A DNA stretch of 64,000 nucleotides from an uncultured Lachnospiraceae bacterium (GCA_947588995.1 CANPZI010000002.1:172696-236695), one strand, 5' to 3'; shown: positions 14,416-23,978, counted from the stretch's first letter. Numbers and translations: made by a program. Notes: generated from the letters alone by a model not told the origin.

Positions 14416-17149
14416 ATCTCACTATCTCCGAATAGTCTATCGCCAAATTGCCCAGCTCGTCAGCCTCCGCGCCCTCGTAGCCGTTCAGCACCATGCCGGA
14501 GCCGCCGGCCAGAATATTGGCGGGCACATGTTCCGTGTCGTCCGGATCGTCGACAGGCGTCGCCTGCAGCACGCTGTAGACGCCCTCGGCGTCCGTCTTG
14601 CAGTTCCAGTTGCCATCCACGGTGATCGTGCCGCCCGCGATGATCAGTCCCTGGAAATCAGACTGCACGCTCACGTCACCGCTGGCGATGACGAGGCGCA
14701 GATTTTTGTCTTTCACCGGATAAGCGCTCTTGCCCAGATTGTCCGCCAGCACAGCCTTGAGGCCGTCGCCGTTGGCGAACTCGGCTTCCTCCTCGCCGAT
14801 GGCTTCCAGATACTCTTTCATACCTCCGTTGCCCGACGGGAGAACGGCTCCGACACCGCTGCCCTCCTGCGTCTTGTACAGAATCAGGTTCTCGAACACC
14901 GTCTCCTTGACCGCGGACGCATCTTCCTCCTCCATCAGGTTGCGGTTGAGGTTGGCATAGACCGTGCCGCAGTTGGCAATCACCGTACTCAGCTCCTCCG
15001 CGGTCTTCGCGTTCTCCGTCTCGGTGAGGTTGTCGGACACTTCTTCATAGGCATCGGGATCGACGGGCGTCTCCTCTTCCGCGCCGCCCTCTTCACCCTC
15101 TTCGTCTTTGCCCTCTTCTTCCTCCTCTTTGGGCTTCACGCTGGAGAGCAGGCGCACCAGCTTGTCGCCGTCGGCGTTCGTCTGAATCCCGCCGGGACTT
15201 GCCGCGTCGGTCGCGGAAACCATGCTGTTGCCCACTACCGTATAGCCTTTCACGTCCTCTTTTAACTTAATGCCGCCGGAGGCGTATGTATTGAAGTAGC
15301 TGTCGAGGCTCGCCTTGTTGCCGTTCACATTATAATATTTTGTAAAGTATCTCTCCGCGTTGGACGCGTCCATCACGAGATACAGATAGACCTGCTGTTT
15401 GTCGGGCATGTAGAGGCACCTGATGCCCTTCGTCGCCGCTTTCGCGTTGAGTATCCGGCTGACTTCCGCCAGATTGGCCGGATCGACATCCTCGAAATCC
15501 GCCGCCGTCACGTCGCTGATACCGAACTCATTCAGCTTGCTGCCGCCCAGCTTGGCCGCCTCCAGATTCGCGTTTACGATGCGGAAGTCCCGCCCGTCCT
15601 CCTGATAATCCGGCAGGCTCTGCACCATCTCCGTCCATGTGGCGAAAGACACCGGATTCTGTCCGATGACCGTCCTGCCGTCCAGCGTGCCGACGCACTC
15701 CGGCGGCACGAGATAGGCGATCTGGTTGCTCTTGACCGAGATCGACTCGCCCATCAGCACATGGGGCAGTCCCTTGTCGTCACCGCCCAGATTCACGTAG
15801 GCGCGCCCCGCCAGCTGCAGCACATTGAGCCCTGTCAGGTCCACGGTGGAATCCCTGCCGTTGATGACGATGGCGCTGCTCTCCTGCGCGGGATTCACGT
15901 AGACAGGATTTCCCAGCGCATCCACTTTATCCGTGTCATCCTGATTCTTCGCGGGCTCGTCGCCCTTGTTCGTCGTGCTGCCGCCGTACCCGAGATACTG
16001 CCCCGACAGGTTGACGCTGCTGCCCTGCCCCGACAGAATCAGGTCATTGGCCACATAGGTTTTGCCCGTGATATTGAGATAACTGCCGTTCACGGCCAGC
16101 CCGCCCGCATATACGCTGGTGCCGAGGCTCGTGTCTCCCTCCGCCGCATTGCGCACGACAAGCTGCGCGTCCTGATCGATCAGGTTCACGAAATTCGCCG
16201 CGCTGCCGACTATGATATCGCTGCCGGAGATGACGTAATTCGCATCCGACACCGTCACATGGCTGTGCTGGCCGATCCGGATCCCGTCCTTTGCGTCAGC
16301 CGCCTCCGCGGCCTCCTCGCCGTCCCCGAAAATATGATCTTCTTCATCGGCGGCCTCCTCCTCGTAGGCGCCGCCGTAGATGCTGCCGTCGATCGTGACG
16401 AGCGAACTGTCCGCCGTCACAATGCCGTCGTCGCCCACCAACACATAAGAGTAGAGCCTGTCGATGGAACCCGCCTGCGTGAACTGCAGTTTCGGCACAT
16501 CGATGGCAATATCCGTGTTGATGATGGAGAGCAGGCCGTCGCTGTCATAGAACTCGACGCAGATGTTCTTCAGCGTCATCGTGCCCGAGGTCGGGTCGAG
16601 AAGCCTGTTCTTCTCGAAACTGTCAAATGCCGGCACCGCCTCGTCCCATTTCGCGTTGACGATATAGCCTGTGGCGGTAGTCTCCGCGCCGCCTGTCGGC
16701 TCGTTCCAGAACGCCGCGTCCACGAACTTTTTCAGCACTTCCTTGTCATACTGTCCCGCCGGGACCGAGGGGCTGCCGACGTGCAGCTTCTCCTCCACCG
16801 CCGCGGTGTAAGCCGTGATGAAGTAGCTCTCTCTGTTGGCGTCCGTCTCCAGCGCGTCCCAGTTGCTCACCACTTCCTGATACGCCTCGTTGACGGAGGC
16901 CGACACAATATCTTTTTTCACACCCGCCAGAATCTGCTCCACCACAGTCTCCGCGGAGTAAAAGCTGTTCTTCACTTTCAGATCGCTGACCTTGATGCGG
17001 TAATTCAGGTAGGAGGCCCACAAGATGGTGGTCGCAAGTATGCCGATCATCGCCATCGCGATAATGACGATGACAATCGCCGAACCTCTGTTATCCTTAT
17101 TAAGCTTTCTGCCGCGGAACTTAAGCCCGCCCGCTTTTTCGTTGTTCAT
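14393..17149 (-). CDS. PilX-like pilus-associated protein with large repetitive ectodomain
   Basis: 918 residues from the ATG at 17149, chosen because GGGGA lies 6 nt before it. After a basic start (KFRGRKLNKDNRGSA) comes a single hydrophobic helix IVIVIIAMAMIGILATTILWASYLNYR, resembling PilX N-terminal segments, which lack a canonical G|FxxxE site. The middle contains beta-helix-like runs (SHVTVSDANYVISGSDIIVGS, SYLNITGKTYVANDLILSG) typical of polymer-forming or bactofilin-like/autotransporter-like repeats, then an acidic low-complexity stretch (KPKEEEEEGKDEEGEEGGAEEE). A minor pilin-type surface component is likely. A structured element lies in its leader. Confidence 0.8.
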   Translation of the reverse strand: MNNEKAGGLKFRGRKLNKDNRGSAIVIVIIAMAMIGILATTILWASYLNYRIKVSDLKVKNSFYSAETVVEQILAGVKKDIVSASVNEAYQEVVSNWDALETDANRESYFITAYTAAVEEKLHVGSPSVPAGQYDKEVLKKFVDAAFWNEPTGGAETTATGYIVNAKWDEAVPAFDSFEKNRLLDPTSGTMTLKNICVEFYDSDGLLSIINTDIAIDVPKLQFTQAGSIDRLYSYVLVGDDGIVTADSSLVTIDGSIYGGAYEEEAADEEDHIFGDGEEAAEAADAKDGIRIGQHSHVTVSDANYVISGSDIIVGSAANFVNLIDQDAQLVVRNAAEGDTSLGTSVYAGGLAVNGSYLNITGKTYVANDLILSGQGSSVNLSGQYLGYGGSTTNKGDEPAKNQDDTDKVDALGNPVYVNPAQESSAIVINGRDSTVDLTGLNVLQLAGRAYVNLGGDDKGLPHVLMGESISVKSNQIAYLVPPECVGTLDGRTVIGQNPVSFATWTEMVQSLPDYQEDGRDFRIVNANLEAAKLGGSKLNEFGISDVTAADFEDVDPANLAEVSRILNAKAATKGIRCLYMPDKQQVYLYLVMDASNAERYFTKYYNVNGNKASLDSYFNTYASGGIKLKEDVKGYTVVGNSMVSATDAASPGGIQTNADGDKLVRLLSSVKPKEEEEEGKDEEGEEGGAEEETPVDPDAYEEVSDNLTETENAKTAEELSTVIANCGTVYANLNRNLMEEEDASAVKETVFENLILYKTQEGSGVGAVLPSGNGGMKEYLEAIGEEEAEFANGDGLKAVLADNLGKSAYPVKDKNLRLVIASGDVSVQSDFQGLIIAGGTITVDGNWNCKTDAEGVYSVLQATPVDDPDDTEHVPANILAGGSGMVLNGYEGAEADELGNLAIDYSEIVRYENWVKK

Positions 17150-17162
17150 GATAATCCCCATT

Positions 17163-17254
17163 CCGGAGCGTTTTCGCGACGAAGGCCTGAAGTAAATTCC
17201 TTCGGAATTAACTTCGCCATCAGGGGAATTTGTGACACTCCGGCACAAATTCCC
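17163..17254 (-). promoter_or_regulatory. Structured leader of PilX-like gene with possible loop-SD pseudoknot
   Basis: In the 117-nt gap before the PilX-like gene, the minus-strand RNA would form two hairpins: an 11-bp perfect stem GGGAATTTGTG / CACAAATTCCC (17224-17254) and a second stem GAAGTTAATTCC / GGAATTTACTTC with one mismatch (17189-17215). The loop of the first hairpin contains CCGGAG, exactly complementary to CTCCGG at 17163-17168, which directly precedes the Shine-Dalgarno GGGGA. A pseudoknot at the ribosome site is therefore possible. Confidence 0.5.
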
Positions 17255-17266
17255 GTGTGCCGTCTT

Positions 17267-18844
17267 CTACGGCGTCTCCTGATCCAGGTTCGTGATCACG
17301 GCGAGCCTGTGCACTTCCTCGCTGCTCTCGAAACCAGGTTCGCCAAAGTGGGCCGCCGCGCCTTTCTCATAGACCGAGATCTCGACGTCATAGATCACGT
17401 TCATCGGCTCACCGCTGACCTCGTCGCCGGCTATGGTAATCATATCGGCATTCAGCGGGCCAAAACTGATCTCCTTGGCAAGTTGTTCCTCATATTCCAC
17501 CTCTCCCGTCACCGGGTCAACCTTCTTCGCCTGTTTGGACATATTGACGCCGATATTCGTGCGGAACGCCAGATCGCCGCTGCCGCCGCCCTCAACCCGC
17601 ACTGTAGGCCGATAAGCGCTCTCCCTGCCGTACAGCTCCGTATCCGTCAGATCCGGCGCGATGACCCCCGCGGCCGCATCCACCGTGGAGCGGATCTGCT
17701 TCATCACCGTAATCGACTTTAAGCCGGGCGCATCCGCATCCAGCAGGGAATCGTCCTCGATCTTAAACAAGATCTTATCATCAGACGCCTTATAGTCCGG
17801 GTAGTAGAAGAGATAGAAGTTGCCGCTGGTAAATTTCCGCGGAATCCCCATCGTCTGTATCTCCGAATCGCTCAGCTCTCCCTCGCGGAAGCCGTCCTTG
17901 CCGTAATACATGTGATAGGAATTGCCGTCAAAGCTGCAGTCATACTGGACGGCCACTTTCGCCATACACTGTTTCCTGCCCTCCGCGTCCAGCTCGGGCA
18001 CGCCGGAGAGGCTTTTCTCCAGGGACAGCGACACATTGAGGGTCCGCGCGGTCACCGACAGGCCCGGAATCTCGCCGAGCATTTTATACCGGGACGATGC
18101 ACTCTCTTTCCATATCTCCTCCCAATTGTCGGGATAGTTCCCGTCGGGATAAGCCTGATCCTCGATCAGCTTCCGCAACGCTTTCGACGCCTCCCGGCTC
18201 AAATCCGCCGGCTCGTGATAGCTGCTGTCCGTCTCCGCGCCGCCTGTCTCCGACACGCTCAGGACGTCCGCGTAGAATTTGCCGTTGAACGTGTTGTCAT
18301 GTACCGTGCCGGCTTTCGCTTTCGTGTAGGTGGAAGCGTCCAGCTTAATCAGGGCGTCATACTCGCCGCCCTGCATTTTCAAGTCCCTGATACCGAAATA
18401 ATAGATCTCATTGTCCTCATCGTCGGGGTCGGTCGGCTCGCCCGTAGCGGGATCCCTGGGCGTCTCCAGCGCCGTGAGCTCACACACGTCGCCCTTGATC
18501 AGCTCGCTGTTCAGGACATAGAAGCCCTCCTCGGGATAATGCCAGCCGGCGACCGGCACGAAATTGCCGTTCTCGTCCTGTCCGTTGAACTGCGTCCGCA
18601 CCTCATCCAGCGTGTACGCCTTTAAGCCTTCCATGATATCCTGCGCCACCGTGGTCGCCCGCAGCATCTGCCTGGACTTCACGTTGACCCTCGTGGAAGT
18701 GACGAAGAGGTGTAAGAGCGGGATCACGATGATCGCCAGTATCGTCACCGCGATCAGCAGTTCCACCAGCGAAAAACCCGCGTCCGCCGCTCCCCCGCGC
18801 TCTGTGTGCAGTTGTCTGTCCCGTCTCGTCCGATCCGCTCCCAT
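17267..18844 (-). CDS. Prepilin-type protein, 525 residues
   Basis: N-terminal leader ends DAGFSLVELLIAVTILAIIVIPLLHLFVTSTRVN: class III prepilin signal with cleavage after AG, Glu at +5. The leader before the cleavage site is long and basic (RTRRDRQLHTERGGAADAG). The ectodomain of about 490 residues is larger than a standard pilin and not recognised. Start at 18844 is preferred because GAGGA lies 5 nt upstream; an ATG at 18856 adds four residues. It follows pilO after about 100 nt. Confidence 0.88.
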   Translation of the reverse strand: MGADRTRRDRQLHTERGGAADAGFSLVELLIAVTILAIIVIPLLHLFVTSTRVNVKSRQMLRATTVAQDIMEGLKAYTLDEVRTQFNGQDENGNFVPVAGWHYPEEGFYVLNSELIKGDVCELTALETPRDPATGEPTDPDDEDNEIYYFGIRDLKMQGGEYDALIKLDASTYTKAKAGTVHDNTFNGKFYADVLSVSETGGAETDSSYHEPADLSREASKALRKLIEDQAYPDGNYPDNWEEIWKESASSRYKMLGEIPGLSVTARTLNVSLSLEKSLSGVPELDAEGRKQCMAKVAVQYDCSFDGNSYHMYYGKDGFREGELSDSEIQTMGIPRKFTSGNFYLFYYPDYKASDDKILFKIEDDSLLDADAPGLKSITVMKQIRSTVDAAAGVIAPDLTDTELYGRESAYRPTVRVEGGGSGDLAFRTNIGVNMSKQAKKVDPVTGEVEYEEQLAKEISFGPLNADMITIAGDEVSGEPMNVIYDVEISVYEKGAAAHFGEPGFESSEEVHRLAVITNLDQETP

Positions 18845-18945
18845 ACGCTTCCTCATTGCCGCTTTTTCTCTATCGCATATAACAGTTGTTACGAAATATC
18901 CGTACTGTCAGGCTGCGCTTCCCTGATACAGCAGCGCCGCCCCGG

Positions 18946-19797
18946 TCACTGCGCCGCCGCCTCGCCGCCTGCCGCCTCAGTCTCTTCTCCCTCAGCCGCT
19001 TCGCCCTCGGCCGCGCTCTCCCCGATGTCGAGCTGCCCGATGCCGTAAGTCTCCAGCGCGCCGAAGATATTGTCCGAGCCCACCAGAACAGAGGAGAAGT
19101 TCGGCTGTACATACTCCTTATCCTGTCCGGGGATAGAGTACATGTCAACCACCGTCGTGCCGTTTAAGAGGCCCGTCGACTCGTCGTAGGACACCGTCAG
19201 ATTGTTGATGCTCATGCGGTTGTCCTGCACGCTGATATTCTTGATGCCTCTTTTCAGGCCCTCGTAGGAGACGAGATAGTTCATCGTCACGCTGCGCTGC
19301 ATGAGCGTATAGGGCAGATTGGTGCCGTTTCCGCCCTCGGCGTCCGACGCCTGCGCGGCCTCGTCCGCGATGCCCTCCTGCGCTTCATACTCCTCGATCT
19401 CGTCGATCTCGTAGGTGTGATCCACATCCTCGTCCTCCGCGTCGGGCAGCGCCGTGGGCTCGCTCGCCGTGATGCCGATGCTGTCGATCACCATGGGCGC
19501 GATCAGTTCCTGATTGATGGCTAACAGCACGCCGTCCTCCTCGCGCACGTCGATCGGGAACTGTCTGAGGATCGCGTCCATCTCCTCGTTCATCGCCGCC
19601 GTCTCCTCGACGTAGGAATCCTTGTTCTCCATCTTGTCGCTCAGGTCATTGATTCTCTCCTGCAGCTGCGCGTTCTCCGCCTCCAGCGCCTCCGCGCCCT
19701 CCATATTGGGCTGGTAGACGAGGAAATAGGCCGCGACCACCGCCAGTACGCCCACAAATATCAGCAAAATATAAATCTCTTTCTTAGAAGCTTTCAT
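18946..19797 (-). CDS. pilO: PilO-like type IV pilus inner-membrane assembly protein
   Basis: 283 residues: short cytoplasmic start (MKASKKEIY), one membrane helix (ILLIFVGVLAVVAAYFLVYQPNM, about 8-27), coiled coil (EALEAENAQLQERINDLSDKMENKD), then a ferredoxin-like outer domain. This topology matches PilO, the partner of PilN in the alignment complex. It follows the pilM-pilN fusion by 12 nt. The C terminus has an acidic alanine-rich tail (EGEAAEGEETEAAGGEAAAQ). Confidence 0.85.
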   Translation of the reverse strand: MKASKKEIYILLIFVGVLAVVAAYFLVYQPNMEGAEALEAENAQLQERINDLSDKMENKDSYVEETAAMNEEMDAILRQFPIDVREEDGVLLAINQELIAPMVIDSIGITASEPTALPDAEDEDVDHTYEIDEIEEYEAQEGIADEAAQASDAEGGNGTNLPYTLMQRSVTMNYLVSYEGLKRGIKNISVQDNRMSINNLTVSYDESTGLLNGTTVVDMYSIPGQDKEYVQPNFSSVLVGSDNIFGALETYGIGQLDIGESAAEGEAAEGEETEAAGGEAAAQ

Positions 19798-19809
19798 CGT
19801 CCGCCCCTC

Positions 19810-21537
19810 CTACTCTGCCGCGCCGTCCGCAGGCTCCGCTTCCGCGTCCGCCTCCTGCGCCGTCTCATCCGCCGTGCCGTCGTCCTGCGCCGTATCCGCG
19901 GCCGTCTCCGACGTGAGATCTGCCGCGCCGTCCTCTGCGGCAGCCTCATCCTCCGGCGCATAGTCCATGCCCTGGTAGATCGCCGCCACCGCGAAGTTGA
20001 CGCTGACCGTGCCCGTCTCCTCGTCGATCTCCTCCACCACGGAATTCACCGTCACGCTGGCGGGAATCAGGCTTTCAAAGGTACGCAGCTGCTCGATCGC
20101 CACCGCCGCCTCGCTCTTCGTGCTGACCGTCATGTTGATCGCCACGCCGTCCAGCGTGCTGGTAAAGGATACCACATGCACGTCCGAGGGCATTTTCGTC
20201 TCCAGCTCTTCCAAAAACTCCACCAGCTCCTCGTTCCGGTTCTCCGTCATGGAGTACATGGACTGCACCAGATTGTAGGTGCTCTGCGTCGCCACATACT
20301 CATTGTAGATCGGGATAATCTCCTCGAGGCTGTTATTCTGCGCCATCAGCTCCATATTCTGCCGCTGCGCCTCCATCAGCCGCAGCACCGACAGCACCAC
20401 CAGCACCACCGCCGCCGCTATGCCGACGCCCAGGACCGTGTAGGCGATCGGCGCCAGATTAAAGCCGCCTTTCTTGCCCGAAGCCGCCGCATCCTTTTTC
20501 TTCTTTTTCTCATCTTTCTTAAAGCCCAGCGGAGCCGCGGCCGCACCCACGCAGGCCACATAGCCGCCGTAGAACTGTGTCCGGAAACTCTGTTCCAGCG
20601 CCCAGCCCTTGACCTGGCGCAGCGCCTCCACCGGGTAGCTGACCTCCTTGGCTAAGAAGTCCACCATGCCCTTGACGTCCGCGCCCACGCCCGTTATGTA
20701 GATCTTCTCCACCGGCGCATCCGTATTGTGGGAAGCGTAGTAGTCCACAACACGCGAAATATTGTTGGCCAGCGGCGTCAGCGCCTCCACGATCTCCGGG
20801 AAACCCGTGCAGTCATTTAGGGACATCGCGTCCATGGCGTCCACGACCGTGTCCGTCCTGGCCCATCTGGTGGATTCCACGATCGTCTGGATCGCCTCGT
20901 CCACGCCGTAAGGCAGCGTCCTCGTGAAAGTCAGCACCGAATTCTGGATCGCCAGCACCAGCGTGGAGCGCTCGTCGATCTTCACCACCAGGCTCGTGCC
21001 CTGCGAAACCTTATCTTTCGCCACCTGGAACACGCTGTTGCCCGCATAGTCGATGGCCGCCAGCTCCAGTTTCAGCTCTTTTGCCAGATCGTAGTAGCTG
21101 CTAAGCAGCGCTTTCGGCGCGGCCATCACGAGCAGTTTGTACTGCTGCTGCCCTTTTGTCTCGCCGACCACGCCCAGAATATTGTGCGCCAGCTCGAACT
21201 GGCTCAAGTCCACCGGGAAGTACTCTGACGCGTTCGCCGCCACGACGTCCGCGATACGGTTGTCCTTGACCATCGGGATCATCACCTCACGGCTGTTGAT
21301 ACGTCCCGACGTGATGGTGAACACCACCTGCTTCGCTTTCATCTTGCTGTTGGCGAGCGCGTCACGCAGCTCCGCCACATACTCCGGCGTCACCTTTAAC
21401 ACACCGTCGTTCATCACGCCCGGCGGCGTCGGCACCGTAAAGCGCCTGTATACCCTGTGCGTCTTCGCCTTGTAATCAACCTCGCAGACTCTCGTCAGCG
21501 AATAACCGATCTCAATACTGATAGCTTTACCGGCCAT
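19810..21537 (-). CDS. pilM: PilM-PilN fusion, type IV pilus alignment complex
   Basis: 575 residues. Residues 1-350 are an actin-like PilM domain (MAGKAISIEIGYSLTRVCEVDY; PMVKDNRIADVVAANASEYFPVDLSQFELAHNIL; ITGVGADVKGMVDFL). After a lysine-rich linker (KKDEKKKKKDAAASGKKGG) comes a membrane helix near 360-388 (PIAYTVLGVGIAAAVVLVVLSVLRL), a coiled coil and a PilN-type ferredoxin-like domain (MPSDVHVVSFTSTLDGVAINMTV). PilM and PilN are normally separate and interact through the PilN N terminus, so the fusion makes that contact covalent. The acidic Ala-rich C-terminal tail resembles that of PilO. Confidence 0.88.
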   Translation of the reverse strand: MAGKAISIEIGYSLTRVCEVDYKAKTHRVYRRFTVPTPPGVMNDGVLKVTPEYVAELRDALANSKMKAKQVVFTITSGRINSREVMIPMVKDNRIADVVAANASEYFPVDLSQFELAHNILGVVGETKGQQQYKLLVMAAPKALLSSYYDLAKELKLELAAIDYAGNSVFQVAKDKVSQGTSLVVKIDERSTLVLAIQNSVLTFTRTLPYGVDEAIQTIVESTRWARTDTVVDAMDAMSLNDCTGFPEIVEALTPLANNISRVVDYYASHNTDAPVEKIYITGVGADVKGMVDFLAKEVSYPVEALRQVKGWALEQSFRTQFYGGYVACVGAAAAPLGFKKDEKKKKKDAAASGKKGGFNLAPIAYTVLGVGIAAAVVLVVLSVLRLMEAQRQNMELMAQNNSLEEIIPIYNEYVATQSTYNLVQSMYSMTENRNEELVEFLEELETKMPSDVHVVSFTSTLDGVAINMTVSTKSEAAVAIEQLRTFESLIPASVTVNSVVEEIDEETGTVSVNFAVAAIYQGMDYAPEDEAAAEDGAADLTSETAADTAQDDGTADETAQEADAEAEPADGAAE

Positions 21538-21669
21538 TGATCGTTTCTCCTTTCAGTCCCCTTTTGTATAATATGCTGTGTAAAATGTCTCTATCTCCCG
21601 GTGGCCGCACTTTTTTGCGCCGGCCACGCAGACCGCGTCATACCGTACCGCCGTCCGGGCGGCACACCG

Positions 21670-22422
21670 TCAAAACATCCCCAGATACCAGCCGATCAGC
21701 CGGTCGCCCCAGAGCGCCGCGACGAAAACCCCCGCGCTTAAGTACGGACCCATGGCGAGCACATGATCCTGCCCGCTCAACTTCATGCGCAGCACATGAA
21801 TCACCGCGCCCAGAACGCACCCCAGCAGAAAGGCGAAGATCACGAGTTTCCATCCGAGGAAGAGCCCGCAGGCCGCCATCAGCTTCACATCGCCGCCGCC
21901 GATCGCCCGCCCTTTCGAGGCGTAGTAGAGGAGCGCCAGCAGAGCGCTGACGGACACGAGGCCGATCAGATGATCCGCCAGGTTGTGCATGTCCAGAACG
22001 CACCGCGCTATGCCAAGTCCCAGTATCAGCAGATTGATGCCAAACGGGATCTCATAGGTGCGGAAATCGATCACGCTCAGCACCAGAAGCGCCGACGCGA
22101 GGAAACACAGCAGCGCGGAGTCCAGGTTCACCCCGTGCGCCAGCACAATCCCTACATATAAGATACCGTTCAAAGCCTCGACCAGCGGATACTGGACGGA
22201 AAGTTTCGCCTTGCAGTAACGGCAGCGCCCGCCGAGAAACAGATAGCTGAACAGCGGAAACATGTCGTACCAGCTGAGCGTGTGCCCGCAGGACATACAG
22301 TGGGAGCGCGTCTTCACGATGTCCTCATGCTTCGGAATGCGCAGGATGCAGACATTTAAAAAACTGCCGATAACGACTCCGAAGAGAAATATCATTGTAT
22401 CAAAAAGAATGTCTGCGAGCAT
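21670..22422 (-). CDS. pilD: Prepilin peptidase/methylase PilD (A24 family)
   Basis: 250 residues, polytopic membrane protein. N-terminal cytoplasmic methylase part with the two zinc CxxC pairs (CMSCGHTL ... CRYCKAKL), followed by the two catalytic aspartates: SVIDFRTYEIPFG and GGGDVKLMAA (GxGD-type). It should cleave and N-methylate the three prepilins encoded downstream. It lies between pilC and pilM in the operon. Confidence 0.96.
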   Translation of the reverse strand: MLADILFDTMIFLFGVVIGSFLNVCILRIPKHEDIVKTRSHCMSCGHTLSWYDMFPLFSYLFLGGRCRYCKAKLSVQYPLVEALNGILYVGIVLAHGVNLDSALLCFLASALLVLSVIDFRTYEIPFGINLLILGLGIARCVLDMHNLADHLIGLVSVSALLALLYYASKGRAIGGGDVKLMAACGLFLGWKLVIFAFLLGCVLGAVIHVLRMKLSGQDHVLAMGPYLSAGVFVAALWGDRLIGWYLGMF

Positions 22423-22469
22423 GAATACTCCTTTCGGCGCGCGGGTGCCCGCCTCTTCTCTTCATTCCC

Positions 22470-23684
22470 TTACAGATTGTCCAGAGCCGCGTACATGCTC
22501 ACCATAGGCGCCATGACCGCACCGATCAGGAAACCGACGATGCCGGCCAGCACAATAATGATCATAGGCTCCATCGCCGCCATCAGCGACTGTACGGCCA
22601 TCTCCACTTCCTCCTCGTAGTAATCGGCCAGCTTATTCAGCATGTCCTCGGTGGAACCGGCCTCCTCACCGATGCGCACCATATGATAGACCATCGGCGG
22701 GAACAGGCCGCAGGTCTGCAGCGGCTGCGACATCGGCACACCGATCATGATCTGCTCCACCGCTTCTTTCAGGGCTTCCTTGAACCAGATATTGCCCATC
22801 GTGTCCGCCACGATATCGACCGCCTCCACAAGCGGCACGCCCGCCGTCAGCAGCGTGCTCAGGGTTCTTGCCATCTGGGAGGACGCCGACTTGACGACCA
22901 GATTCTTGACCGCCGGCACTTTGAGCGCCAGCTTGCCCACGATATGTTTGCCGGAATTGGTCTTCGCCCATGTCCTGATCACGAGCACAGCCGCGATCAC
23001 CACCGGAATGATGATGTACCAGTTATTCTGGATAAAATTGCTCATCGCCACAACCATCTTCGTGATGGCCGGCAGCTCCGTGCCCAGCTCCTCGAACATG
23101 TCCATATATCTGGGGATGACGAACACCAGCATGACGATCACGACCGCCACCGCGACGCAGGCGACCACGATCGGGTAGATCATTGCTTTCTTGACGAGCG
23201 CCTGCGTCTTCGCGGATTTCTCAAACTGGATCGCCATGCGCTCCATCGCCGTCTCCAGGCTGCCGGATGCCTCTCCGGCTCTCGCCATCTGTACCAGCAG
23301 ATCCGGAAATACCTTGGGGTGCTGCGACAGGGAATCCGCAAAGCTCTCGCCTTTCTCCACGTCCGCGCGCACCGCCTGCAGCGCTTTCTGCAGCTTCACG
23401 TTCTCCGTCTGTTCCGCCAGCATATTCAAGGTCTGTATAATCGTGACGCCGGCCCTCGTGATACTCGCAAACTGTCTGCAGAATACCGCCAGATCTCTCG
23501 GCGTCGGCTTGCCGCCGATATCAATACTGATATCCCTGGTCAGCAGGCTCTGTTCCGTGAGTTCCAGGACGATCAGGCCCTGGTTCTTCAGCTCTCTGGC
23601 CGCCTGTTCCTGCGTCTCCGCGTCCCTGCTGCCTTTGACTTCCTTACCGCTCTTATCGACCGCGACGTACCCCCATGTCGCCAT
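22470..23684 (-). CDS. pilC: Type IV pilus platform protein PilC (T2SS F family)
   Basis: 404 residues with two T2SSF domains and three membrane segments (AMIYPIVVACVAVAVVIVMLVFVIP; NNWYIIIPVVIAAVLVIRTW; IIIVLAGIVGFLIGAVMAPM). Motifs include ALAVFCRQFASITRAGV-type start, RAGEASGSLETAMERMA and RIGEEAGSTEDMLNKLADYYEEEV. First gene of the pilus operon; RBS GGAGGTATGCT. Its usual partners, the PilB and PilT ATPases, are not in this window. Confidence 0.96.
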   Translation of the reverse strand: MATWGYVAVDKSGKEVKGSRDAETQEQAARELKNQGLIVLELTEQSLLTRDISIDIGGKPTPRDLAVFCRQFASITRAGVTIIQTLNMLAEQTENVKLQKALQAVRADVEKGESFADSLSQHPKVFPDLLVQMARAGEASGSLETAMERMAIQFEKSAKTQALVKKAMIYPIVVACVAVAVVIVMLVFVIPRYMDMFEELGTELPAITKMVVAMSNFIQNNWYIIIPVVIAAVLVIRTWAKTNSGKHIVGKLALKVPAVKNLVVKSASSQMARTLSTLLTAGVPLVEAVDIVADTMGNIWFKEALKEAVEQIMIGVPMSQPLQTCGLFPPMVYHMVRIGEEAGSTEDMLNKLADYYEEEVEMAVQSLMAAMEPMIIIVLAGIVGFLIGAVMAPMVSMYAALDNL

Positions 23685-23784
23685 AGCATACCTCCATACA
23701 TTCTTGTCTTTTCAGGCCGGGCAGCGCTTCTTACCGCATCCGCTCCCCGTCTTAACGGTACTTTATTACCATCATACTACCAAC

Positions 23785-23813
23785 ATCATAGCACCTATAC
23801 CGCGCAAATTCAA
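23785..23813 (-). promoter_or_regulatory. Pilus operon promoter
   Basis: TTGAAT (23808-23813), 17-nt spacer, TATGAT (23785-23790) on the minus strand, about 100 nt before pilC. Upstream lie two near-copies of CAAACTTTTTTCAAA (23811-23855), an AT-rich tract that could act as an UP element. Confidence 0.6.
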
Positions 23814-23924
23814 ACTTTTTTCAAAATCTATCCAAACTTTTTTTCAAATTTATGTGTTTTGTTATGTATTTTGTGCAAAAAAACGCCGGACCTCTCCCGC
23901 GTGTTCTCCTCTTTTCCCGAAACG

Positions 23925-23962
23925 CAAAAAGAGCCGAAAACCTCTAAATCAGAGGCTTTCAG
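23925..23962 (-). terminator. Terminator after tRNA-Val/tRNA-Met
   Basis: Minus-strand stem GAAAGCCTCT - loop - AGAGGTTTTC followed by CGGCTCTTTTTGCG, about 20 nt past the tRNA-Met 3' end. Confidence 0.6.
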
Positions 23963-23978
23963 CCATCTTTTCACCAAA

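Noticed and set aside
15761..17722. 653-codon open frame on the plus strand opposite the prepilin and PilX-like genes
   Set aside because: Antisense shadow of GC-rich coding sequence; Arg/Ala/His-rich product without domains and no RBS.
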